Shown: one piece after another, positions 1-12,300 of the stretch | How the letters are laid out: each line of letters starts with the position of its first letter | Numbering within the stretch: position 1 is the stretch's first letter | Assembly (NCBI GenBank): GCA_964036195.1 | Contig: OZ038450.1 | Span: 5,520,701-5,584,700, forward strand | Reading direction: 5' to 3' | DNA: 64,000 bases | DNA from: Sphaerolaimus hirsutus | Taxonomy: Eukaryota; Nematoda; Chromadorea; Monhysterida; Sphaerolaimidae | Translations under genes and position numbers: made by a program | Notes under the pieces: model-generated | Databases searched by the model: none | What the model saw: only the letters and a program-made list of their open reading frames with translations | What the model was told of the DNA's origin: nothing

Positions 1-137
1 TGTGACCGAGACATTATATCTGAAACACAAAGGCAATGTTTCTCGGAAGTCTGTTTCTAACCCAGATTTCCACGAAAGATCAAGTCCACAAGGCAACTGC
101 AAAAGGTTCAAGTCCTTGCAAAAAGTCCTTCACTCAC

Positions 138-317
138 CCCACCAACAACAACATCTACGCAATTCTGTGCAGTGTCATTATTACACTTGCTGGAGCAGGG
201 CTCGTTCAACTGCGGCGGGCGGCACGTGTCGGCCCCGTCCGGCGGCGTGCTCAGACACATCATGAAGGCTGGATTGCACGCGCCGATGCACGCCTCGCCC
301 ACCGTGGGCAAGCGGCA
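138..317 (-). CDS. EB/lectin gene exon 24: EB-like module (last in window)
   Basis: CRLPTVGEACIGACNPAFMM C... PCSSKCNNDTAQNCVD. The acceptor CCCCCCAG directly follows the inserted element. Donor GGG|GTGAGT; a weaker TGC|GTAGAT would end it at 159, also phase 0. The gene continues beyond position 1. Confidence 0.7.
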
Positions 318-3300
318 CTGGGGGGCAGTCCCAGACTCTGTAAAAGACCCTGTAAAGTGTGAAAGACCCTGTACAATGTCAGGTGTATCCAAAAATTATG
401 TCGATTTTAGTATGTCGAATAATAAGTCAGATTTGGATACAAAAACATAAGATTTGGATAATATAAAATGAGATTTGGATAAGATAAAATGATATTTGGA
501 TACACATGACATTTTACATGGTCTTTTACATGACACCTGACATTTCACCGAGTCTTTTACCTGACACCTCACACTTTACAGAATCATTTACATGACACAT
601 GAAATTTTACAGGGTCTTTTACACTTTACAAGGTCTTTTACAGGGTGTGGGACTGGCACCAGGTTGCTCTGCTCGTAGTAGATCTCGTGCGGCCGGGTGC
701 ACACGCCCGGCGCCAGGCACAGGTTCTCTCTGAACGTGCGCCCCGGCGAGCAGGAGCACTTGGCGTCCGCGCACGTGGTCATTTGTTCCGGGTCGCATAG
801 CATCGCCGTGCCTGGGGGAACACGGGGTGGTTTGGTAGGTGGGTGGGTGTCTTGGGCACAATTCCGCGAGTTGACAAGTGAAGTGTCAAGTGGAGGGAGA
901 ATTAAGTGAAGGCGGACTAGATTAGAGACTGGATTGAATTTACTTACTGACCCCCTCTGGTTATTTTTCTTCCGTCATTCTTGTCACTTGACTGTAGGTA
1001 CCCTTGCAATTTGACTTTATAATTACTTGTCGACTCGCTGTATCGGCCCCAAATTGTTTGAGTCTTCCGAAATGTTGTAAAAATTTATTTTTTTTAAAAC
1101 AAATTTTATTCGATTGCCCCGGAAAATCGGGCCCGCGGCGGGTAATGTCACTGTTCCGATCCTTTAGAAATCGGGACAATTGCATTTTCACACCAGGCGG
1201 CACTCCCAGACCCTCTAAAATGCCCTGTAAAATGTCAAATGTCATGGAAAGTATCAAAAGTCATGAAAATGCCCGGTAAAATGGCATTTGACATTTTACA
1301 GGGTCTGGGAATGGCACAAGTGATACCAGTGACACCAATAAAAATACACAACTAGGTAAATACAATGACATGTTCAAGTGCACGTTCAGATTTACCGCAG
1401 CTCTCTCCAAAGGCGGAGAACGCGGTGCCGGCTAGCGTTTCGTTCACGCGGCACATGTCCCACAGGAAGTCGTGATAGCGCGGGTACATGCACACGCACT
1501 TGCCCTGCCGATGGTGGAAAGGAAGTAGATGTGATAAAGTGTACATTGTGGCTATGTATACCATGGATGAGGGTATTTTCGGGGGAAAAAAGCATTTACA
1601 CAAAGCATCCCTCACACTGTAAAGTGTCAAATGTCTCGTAAAATTTTAATCAAAATACAAGATGAAACGTTTTTTACCGACATTTTGACATTTTGCATGA
1701 CAAGTGACAAATTTGTATGACACTTTACACTTTGCTGGATGTGGGGCTACCCCCATCATCATGTCATGACAGACATTTGAGCATTTGTCATCAACGAATT
1801 TATGTATTCGAGTATACATTTTATAGACCAGCACTTTTTTCGCCATAATGCCCACACACGCTAGTTGACATCGACACCAAATGTCAACTGGTGCCGATCC
1901 CGATTCAAAGCTTGCTGAGCCGATGAACGACACTCAAACGCGAGCTTTGAATTGGGAACGGAACCAGTTGACATTTGGTGTCGATGTCAACTAGCGTGTG
2001 GGGGGCCATAGCTGCGACAACCACCGCCCTTTTTCCATCACTAACTCAACCAGATAAATATTTCTTCACTGGGCTAAAAACCCCGGCAAACGAACATCAT
2101 AACAGGTGGCTTTTTTGAGTGGATCACACGGTGCCGTTGGGCTGCAGGGTTCGTTAATATCCGAGTAATTTCCCACGCAGGTAGTCTTTTGGTAGATGTT
2201 AGGTGCCTCCGGTGGACATTGGCATCGCCCACCTGTAGAAACAGTGAATAGACAATATAAACCATCGAAGTGTACTCCACATTAACTCAATTATTTGCAG
2301 CGGCTGGTTTTGTGTCCAGTTTCTAGCATTTTTCCATTTGTAGAACCCCACTTCTTTTGGAATTCGAGTCACGATCCCGGCCGGAGCACAAATACTTTTG
2401 CGCATTTGCCAAAAATCCTTTACCCTGCCTATAACCAGGAAACTACGTTGTCTATCTCTATCCGAATTTAGGACCAGACACTTCGACACTTAACCCGACA
2501 AAATACCAAATAAGCAAATGACCACAGAAATTGCGCTACCAGTTGATCCAACCCAAGGTAAATATACCCGCATACAAATCTCCCAACAGAGGACAGTCCC
2601 GGACCCTGTAAACTGCCCTGTAAAATGTAAAATCTCATGCAAAGTCTCAAAAGTCACGTACGTTTGCCATATTACCGGTCATTTTGCATGACTTTGATAC
2701 TTTGCATGACATTTTAGATTTTACACGATCTGAGAATGCTCCCAGAACGCACCGATGCACTGGGACCCGCCCAGACAGGGCTGTCCGTCGGTGCAGGTGC
2801 CGTTGGGGTGCGACCAGCTGGTGATGCACACCTCCTTGCCCAGCGTGAGCAGCATGTAGGGCGTCTTGCCCGTGGGGCAGATGCACGCCTCGTTGTAGCA
2901 CTCGCTCTCGCCTGCGTTGAGGGGCTCATGTGAGTATGAAAGGTACCCTATTTGCTCAAATAACTCCGCTGGGAATTTTTTCTTGACAAACTTTTTAGGG
3001 GGAAGTTTTCGGGGGGGGGGGGATTATTCAAAGGGTGAATTTTTTTGTCAAAATTTTCAAGCATGTTTCTATCAACTCAGTCCACAAAGTATGTTTTTTT
3101 CACAAAATAATATTCCATTTCTGTTCAAATCTGACATAACAAATTGAGCATTTCAATTCAATTCAATTCTTCATATACCACTCAGTCTTCGCGAGGCAAA
3201 AGGGTACAAAGTACAAAAATACAAAAGTAAAAATAACGCAGCGACAGTCTAACTAACATATCATACATTAAAACAACGCGCGCCAACAACTCAAATAGGC

Positions 3301-6300
3301 GAAAATACAGCCAATACGACCAAGTGAACAATCGGAAGCGCTAAATGAGAATACAATACGTAGTAAAATCATGTGAACGTGGCACGTAAGGGACCGCGAC
3401 GTAAGCAGTCCCCTGTGCCACTAAGCGTTTACATACATAAAAATGTGCAGTAACAATAATAGAGCATTTGGTATCAATATAGGTTTCGAGGTTTGTTTCA
3501 TTAGTCCAGAAGTGAGATCTAAGTATCCATATCAGATATGGAGAGCCATGTCTTTGCTGTATCCGCTCTCCCAGCAATGCTATTCTTACGCTTGGTAACC
3601 CCTTGACCTTTTGCCCAGCTTTGTGCTGCGATTCGAGTCGTCGTGGAGGCCTTGCCACTTCTCAAATATTCATCCATTTGGATCATACGCAACGCGTACC
3701 AGCCTGTCGTCGTTATCGTGTCCGCTTCAATTGCAAGTAATCTGTTTGATAGATGTCTGGGCGCCCTCATTTGTTCTCTATAGAGTGACATCTCAATTGA
3801 TGTCAGTTTGTCCCTAGCCAGGTGACTCAGGCCAACAATTTCTACCCCATAAAACACCTTGGACATCGCATAAAGTGTCCAGAGTCTTTGCGTAGCCCAC
3901 AGCAGTCGCATGCTATAGGCCGCAATTTCAGCGACCAGCACGCGAGCTGTATGGCCCCATTGTATATAAAGTGTTTTTTGCTTATCAAATGGGTCGCGAT
4001 GACTAGTGATCGTCAAGCCAAGATATTTAGTTTCATTTACTTCTGAAACCAGTTGCGGCATTTTGTTACCATCGTATCCTAGCTTCCATTTGTTTGATTC
4101 GGACGCTGTCTGTCTGAAGTGTAAAACGTGGCTTTTTTGCGGACTTATGGCGACCCCCCAGCACCATGCCCACTCTGAAAAAACGTCCATCAGAGCTTGC
4201 AAGTCTCCTCCGTTGTTGGCCATTAAAACAATGTCATCTACGAAAAACACCGCCGGGATCCATTTGCCCTCCAGATTCGCCCCCTTTTTTGTCCTCTCTA
4301 GGCTTGTCCGAAGGTCTGCCATGTATAACACGTATAGGCTGGGCGAAAGACAGCACCCCTGCCTAACCCCCAGCTTATAATCCAAAAGTGTTGTCGTAAC
4401 ATGTGCATATTGCAAATAGCACTTTTGATTGTCATATGTCAATTCGAGTGCATCTACAAATCGTTTTGGATAGCCGAAATGGGTCAATTTCCTCCAGAGT
4501 CTATCACGCGGAACTCTGTCGAATGCTTTTATAGCATCAACAAAACAACATGAGAGTTTTTTGCCGCTTGACAAACACCCTTGGATTATGATGTGGTTAT
4601 CAGTCGTTCGTTTGTGTTTGCGAAAGCCGCCTTGCATGTCACCAAATCCATTGCAGTTTTCGAAGGCTGTCAGAAGACGTTTGTTTAGGACACTACAGTA
4701 CAATTTCAAAATATTACACTGTAGTCCTATTGTTCGGTAATTGTTCACATCACTCTTTGAGCCCTTTTTGTGTAGCAGTATCAGCTTGCAGGTTTTTGCT
4801 TCCGATGGTATTTCCTCCCCGTGAAACCACCTGTTGAAAATAGAAAGTAATATCTCCAACAGGTGGTTGCCGGGGGTTCGTAGCATCTCGTGTGTAATCC
4901 CTGTTGTCCCGCTTGATTTTCTCAGCTTTAGTTTCCGGCATGCAGCACTTACCTCTCCCAGGGTCAAGTCATGGTGCAGGTACGATTTGTCTTTAGACGT
5001 AATCGCATTGCGGAGACAGCTGTCGTCTACAATGTCTGCACTCATTGGGTTTGGACATTGTATTCTGTTCCAGAACTCAACTAATATCTTCTGTAAGTCC
5101 TGGATTGATGCAGCAACCTTGCCTGAGTTGAATTGTAGCATCGCATATTTAATCCCTGGTTCCCGGAAGCGCTTTGCCAGTTTGTACAGGTCCGTTTCCG
5201 TACCCGAGCTCTCCAATTCCTTATCCAGTGACCGCTTCATTCTGTCCCTTTTTGCATCGGACTCTGCCACCAACATTTTCGCTTTTTCCTTTAACTTTAT
5301 CGTTTTGAATTCCTCGTACAGGATCTTACCTTCATGGAGACGTCGTCGTAATCTGTTAATTTCTCGTTTTGCTGACCGAATTGTCAATTGGCGAATTGAG
5401 CATGTCTTACCTTTAAGGAGGACTTATTCAAGGCGGATATATTTATTTTTCTCACGCGTCTTGCAGGGGGAATAATTCAAGAGGGAAAATTATTCAAGCA
5501 AAGATAGTATGCCGATTATGGAGCATTTTTGAACAGAGATCAAATAGGAGGGAAATTCGGTGTTTAGTAAGTTGTATTGATTATACCTTCATTTATATGT
5601 ACCGTATTACCTCGAATTAACCCCCCCTTGAATTAACCCCCCCCCCCTCGAAATACCCCCCCTAAATTTCGGCTGAGGAAATAATAAACCCCACCTCGAA
5701 ATACCCCCCCTAAGATTGAGTGTAACGTGAACGTACTTGACAAATACCGCAGTTTGTGATCTGTACAATGCAGAACACACGTTAAAACTGATGATCTGGT
5801 TTTTGTGTATATACAGTTATATATGCGTATAAACACACATACATCACTGTAATTGTTCGATTTTTCTACGTCTGCGTATGGGGAATTTCCGAAAATTTCT
5901 GGCGAAATAATAGACCCCCCCCCTCGAATAAACCCCCCCCCTCGAATTATCCCCCCTCAAATTTTGCTGGCGAAATAATAAACCCCCTGGGGGTATTTCG
6001 AGGTAATACGGTATTTAGTGTTGATAGGTTTAAGAGTAGGTACTCTCTATACAATTTATCGTAGTAAATAAATTGAACGCACACCCAGACACAGACAATA
6101 GCACCCCAAAACTGACCAGTGCACACCTCCCCCTTGGCACACGATTCGCCCACATACGAGTAGGCGGTGTCGCACAGAAACTTGCCCACGTCCGCGTTCC
6201 ACACGGGCGCCATGCCCGCGGGGCACTCGCACATTTTCGACGTGCGACCGCACTCGGCGCCCGCGACGCACTCCTGGTCGTACAGGCACGACTCGGACAC

Positions 6301-9300
6301 GTAGGCGGCGTCACGCAGGCACGCGCCCACCGTTTCGTGACGTCCCAGTGGACACGTGCAGATTGAACTGTGGGGGGGGGGGGGGTTGAGTGGGGGATGG
6401 GAGGTTACTTGCCGTAAACACTCGAAAAATTCCCCCCATCTGACAAAAGTGAGGAAAAAATAAATCCCACCCTCGAATAATCACCCCTTTAGGCATATAA
6501 TGAAGTTTTTGCATCTAACTTGAACAAATATTGCACGTTATTTTGTAAATGAAGCATATTTCATGAAATTATTTTGTAGAAACATGCTTATAATTTCTGC
6601 CGAAAAAATAATTCCTTGCTCGAATAGCCCCCCTCAAAAAAGTCTCACGAAAAAAAATTCCACGGGGATTATTCGAGTATATACGGTAATTGTATTCACG
6701 AAGTTTTGGACCTACGCGCAGCTGCGACGAAAATATGGACGATACAGTGCCTTTTACAAAGATACCTAAGTGATAAAAAGTTGCATGAGAAATAAAGTAA
6801 AGTCCAAATTTTGAGTAACAATCATTTCCTCTATTGGTTCAGCTATGTAGCTCACCTCAACAACGAGTAAATTAACATGAATCCAAGCAAAACTCACTCC
6901 ATACACAGGCTGTCACCCTCGCAGACTTGTCCCAAAGCGCAAGACTCGCCTTCCAGCGCGGTCATTGGTTCGCATTTGAAAATGCCGCCGCCCACTGGCA
7001 CGGGGCCCCAGCCAAATGGGCACTTGCAGGTTGGCTCTGTGCCAAGTGCGTTGCTGATGCACTGGGCGCCCTGGGGGCACTGCTCGCCGTGTGCGCAGTT
7101 TCCGGTGAGGTTTCTGGTGCATTCGGAGCCTTGGATAGGACCCCATGCAGCGATGTGTTCGGCTGAGGAGGCTGCAATTTGAATTTATGTTGCAGCTGAT
7201 TTAATCAAATGTGAAAAAAATTATTTAGATTTATTCGATTGATCGTATACTCCGCGGACCGCATGCTATGCATCTTTCTGAATGAAACAGTCCATCATGA
7301 TGCCATCATCAAAAAACTAAAAATGTTCAAAAATAGTCAGTGATTTCAGGGACAAAACGTATTGTGGTTGTACACGCCTAGCTGCACTACCCAGCCATTT
7401 TCTTCATGCATAAGTATCCTGCTCGCGTGTTATCGTATGATATGTGTATTATGGTCATAATTTTTACACTTATAACTGGCACCTTAAGTGACAGCCATCA
7501 TAACATACAAATGGGTACCCCTCAACCAACCACAATCCCTCTTCACAGTGCCAGCGGTGCACCCGTCGCTCAAACTAGCACTCTGGCCGGTCAATGTCCT
7601 AGGCCAGGCGCCACTTTGCGCGCAGAAACTTCTTGTCTGCCAGCAGATCACGGTGAGCTGCTCGCTGCAATACTCGGTGACCCACTTGCCATCCGAGTGG
7701 CTGCTCAAGCACAATTTGTCGCTCAGAGACCCGGTGGGCAGTCCCAGACCCTGTAGAAGACCGTGTAAAGTGTAAAAGACCCTGTAAAATGCCATGTTAT
7801 GTAAAATATCCTGTAGAATGTCATGTGTCTTGTAAAAGATAATGTAAAATGTCAAATATCATGTAAGAGACCCTGTAAAGTGTCATGTGTATGCAATTTT
7901 TTTATATTGTTTTGTATCCAAATCTTACTCTTGAACATAAAATTTGTATGCAAAAACATAAGATTTGCAAACGATACAAAAAGATTTGGATACATATGAC
8001 ACTTTACAGGATATTTTACATGAGATTTGACACTTTACATGGCCTTTCATGACACATGCCATTAAACTTTTATCATCTTTTATTGTATGACAAATGGCAT
8101 TTTACAGGGTCTTTTACACTTCACAGTGTCTTTTACAGGGTGTGAGGCTGGCACCCGGTGGGGTCTAAGTCCCACGGCACCCAGGTTTGGGTGTTGATCG
8201 AGAATTGTTGATTATTGGAGCGGTACCATTGGAAGCCCGTGTCGACCGTGTCCGCTTGGTAACCGATCCAAATTAGGTCCCATGGGGAGGTTTCGTTGGC
8301 GCCAACGGCAGAGAGTATGTTGTCCCTGGGAATAGAGGAAATAAATGAATGGTTATTGCATTATGCTGACCAGGGGCAACTTCCAGACCCTGTAGACATT
8401 ATAGATCCACTTTATCATAGGGGATTATTAAAGAAAAATACAAGAAGAATAAAAATAGAAAAAAACAACAACATAAATCCTAGAATTGCAGCAAAATTGG
8501 TCAGTGGGAGCACTAAACACTGGCGGGTTCCCCTAAAATGTTATCCCTCAATTCCCAAACATAAAGTCTAAACTACTATGCACGGTAGTGTATTTTAATG
8601 AGAAAATGTTATTTTTGGTCCGTTTTAGGTAAAATTTGGTAAAAATACCATACGATGCGGTCGATAGACCATGAAATACGTATAAAAAACCACCAACCGA
8701 TAAGCTTTGAATGTAGTGAGCTGTGCGCTAGTGACAGGCGCAAAAACCATACTATTCAGATCTGTGCAAAAGTCCCTTCCAGCCACATAACCCAGGGTGT
8801 CGTTTGACTTCACCATGCAGTACTTATCGTCCACAGGCGTTTCTGCCTCGTTGCACTCGGATGTGCTCACTGAGAGTGAGTCAATTCAGGTGAGAATTAC
8901 TGTGAGATTTGAATAAGTTGAGTAGAAGACATAGTTTTAAATACATTTAAATAGTTAACACGTTCGGCTGAAGCTATCTTGAATAAACTAATTAAAAACC
9001 ATCAAGTGTTACAATTAATTCCAAATGAATATCCTTCACCAAATAATTATAGCAAACTGATTGAAAATTTCAAAAAAACATCAGGCTTAAACGTATCTGG
9101 AAATCATAGGTAATGTAGACACCATAGTCATTCCAATTCAAAATTCCTAAAACTACAAAAACCGCCCAAAAAATTTCACACCAATTTATTCAACCCCCTC
9201 AACACCCCCATCCACCCAAACAACCAAAAATTCCCCCAAAACGAACCCTGTGTACATACAGTCCTATTCACCCCCCGCGCCTGATCCCACACGAACATCT

Positions 9301-12300
9301 CAATCTGCGTGTTGGCGTCGCATTGACACACGCCGCCCATGCAAGTGGCGCTGTCCAGACACAACTCCCCGTTGGCGCATGATTGACCGTGGTTGGATAG
9401 AGTTATAGTGCAGCCTATTTCCGTGGCCTCGCCGATGCTGTGGGGGTGATTTGACCTGGTGGTTTAGCTTGAATAATTTTTCAGAGAGAGATTGGCAGTG
9501 GGGGGTATATACATATGTTCACTCGCGGGGCTTATTCTCCAGGGGGCTATACCGAACCGTAAAGTGTGAAGCAAAATGTAAAATGCCATAAATATAAATT
9601 TGGAATAATCAGTTTTAAATTCAGTAAAAAATTTGAATTATTAAAATTGACATTTTACATGGCATTTGACACTTTACTTTACTATTTACAGCGTGAGGGA
9701 CTGCCACCGGGGGAAGGGTACTCTGACCAGATAAACCAGATAAATACTATCTTTCAAACGTACGCTAATTTAATACGAAGCAACAAAACGTAACGCGCAC
9801 AACCCACGTGTGAAAGGCGGCACTAGGACACACGCAGGTGCCGTCGGTGCACACGCTGCCGCCGGCGCACTGCTCGCCGCTGGCGCACGAGTCGTCCAGG
9901 TAGGCGACGCAGGCGGAGCAATCCACGGCGCCCCAGCCGCCCGTCGCGTTGCAGCCGCGCTCGCACTTGGCCGCTTGCGATCGGGCGCAGTCCTGCGGTT
10001 GGAAGGCGGCTTGGCAAGCGAGTAGGTTGTGAATCGAGACTGGGAGTACAGTATACTGGTGAATAAAACCCGACATTTTCGTCAGACTTTTCGTGGGGGT
10101 ATCTATTCGTGACGACATTTTGGCAATATTTATTCATTTAACTTCCATTCGTCATAAATATTCATTCCTTCCAAAAACCTCAAAAAATTCATCCCAAACC
10201 CGACCTTGAACGCGGGCCTGCCAGCATAAGTAGCCAGCCAACTGCCGTCCCTTGGGCACTGGGCCAAGGGCAAACACAGGTGCACGCCGGCGGTGGCGTT
10301 GTGCACCTTGGGGCAGTCCCAGACCCTGTAAAAGACCATGTAAAGTGTAAAAGACCCTGTAAAATGTCATGTCATGTAAAAACGACCCTGTAGAATGTCA
10401 GGTGTCGTGTACATAACCTATATGTCAAATGTCATGTAAAAAAGTGTCAAATGTTATGTAAAAAGTGTCATGCGTATCGCAATTGTATCGTACAGTATCT
10501 AAATCTGATGTTTTTGTATCTAAAGCTTACTTCGGGCATAAGATTTGGATACAAAACATAAGATTTGGATACCATACAATTTGGATACACATGACACTTA
10601 ACAGGTTTTTACATGACATTCGAAACTTTACAGGGTCTTTTACATGACACCTGACATTTTACAGGGTCTTTTACACTTCACAGGGTATTTACAGGGTGTG
10701 CGACTGGCACCCGCTCGGTGCTCACGGGGCACCTGCAGTAGGCGTCGTTGACGCACACCGACCCGTGCTGGCACACCTGGCCCTGGTCGCATCTTTCGTC
10801 CACATTCGATAGCACGGGTGTGCAAATCAGTTTGCCCGCCGCCGTGGGCGAGGCCACTATGGCGTCGCCTGGTGGGGGGGGGGGGTGTTCGAATTTGGGG
10901 TGGGATGGGAAGTGGACATTTTTATCGAGCTTCCCATCCTTCGATAGGGGTATAAAATGAGCGATTGGACACAATGAGGCCGAAATTAATCCGCCGAGTG
11001 AAATGAATAAATTGTCTTCTACTGGTTTTCTCTCAAGACTTATTAAATGCAGCCCTTCACAAAATGTAACCCAAAATCGCCCAGTTGTCATTACGCCTGA
11101 ATCGACAACATTCGAGAGGGTGCGCCAAAATGTGTTTTTAAGAAGCCTAACATTTAGCATAACAGCCTAACTCAACTGCGGATCCATTTCCACGCAGGAT
11201 GTATTGAAGTACCCAGAAGTAATCAAGCGTAATGTTGCAAATCGGCGCGATTTTTCAAAGAATATTGGTCGGCGAATAAAAGATGATAACAGGGATTGAA
11301 CTTGATTAGCCCATAAATTTTTCTGGAAGCCCGAATCAATGTACCTCAATACCTAGGTATTTACGTTTCTAAGATACTGGGATGGGAACGGGCACCGTGA
11401 TTTTGAAATGTCGAGATATCGTGTACCATTACAGCCCAATTTCAGATTTCCGAATCCGAACAAATATCAACTGAATGTAGACTAAATAAACCAAAAAAAG
11501 ATATTTTAAAGCATCACACTTGATAAAAACCATGGAAAACAAGTGTCACGACGATAAAAAATTAACTATGCTTTATCACATAGGAAAGTTGAAATCACAT
11601 AAATCACCAAAATGCAGTTGATAAAAAATTAATTTTGATGTCAACTAGTGTGTGGGGGCCCTTTGAGATAAATATTATAAATCGGGCTACTTGGAAAAAT
11701 ATCGGGCTAATTAAATCTTGCCCCAGTTACTTAAGCAGAATATTGTTCACCGATGAAAAATTGTATAAATTAGAATATGACAGCGAAACTACAATTGTCC
11801 AATTTTGGTGCGGCATGTCAATCGGTGCATTCATTGGGCCATTTTGGTATGAAGGAAATTTGAATGCAGACATCTACCTGGATCTACTGAGGTGCGACAT
11901 CCTAACCAGAGTTGTTGAAAGTACTGAACTTTTTCAAAGTAAATGTTAAGTATTTATTTTGTATTCATCAATTTTTTTACTTTTACTCATTAGTAAATGT
12001 ATGTATGTGAGTAAAATACTTTTTCCATTGGAATACGTAAAAGTGAGTATTTTTGATTAATTTTCACTGAAAATCAATTATTTTCATACCTTTTTGCCAA
12101 TTTTCACCCTCGAATTCACTAGTTCATATGCTTTTTGCAAATTTTCAGCTACTTTTGTCTATATATGTGCTTATATACCAAATTCTGACAGTATTCCAAA
12201 CTTTCATACTTTTTCCCCTTCTATACCTTGAAACCGCAATATGAAAGCCTATATGAAAGACGTTTTCTGTACTCGCATACTTTCAAAAGGAAAAATTATG

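Noticed and set aside
138..159. TGC|GTAGAT as the donor of EB/lectin exon 24
   Set aside because: In frame, but weaker than GGG|GTGAGT 21 bases further on. Kept only as an alternative.
3519..5387. Treating the 622-residue reverse transcriptase as a host gene
   Set aside because: Target duplication, 3' simple tail and truncated 5' end show it is a LINE insertion in an intron.
5600..6013. C- and G-run arrays as a CRISPR or telomere-like array
   Set aside because: No regular spacers and no fixed unit. The ends are inverted TACCGTATT arms of a transposon-like family.
8296..8571. Plus-strand frame at 8296-8571 as a gene
   Set aside because: It overlaps the lectin exon in antisense and ends in AT-rich intron sequence, with no recognisable features.
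10320..10340. TTTTACAG inside the element as the acceptor of EB/lectin exon 12
   Set aside because: It would enter in phase 2, but the donor of exon 11 is phase 0. The CCCAAG acceptor fits.
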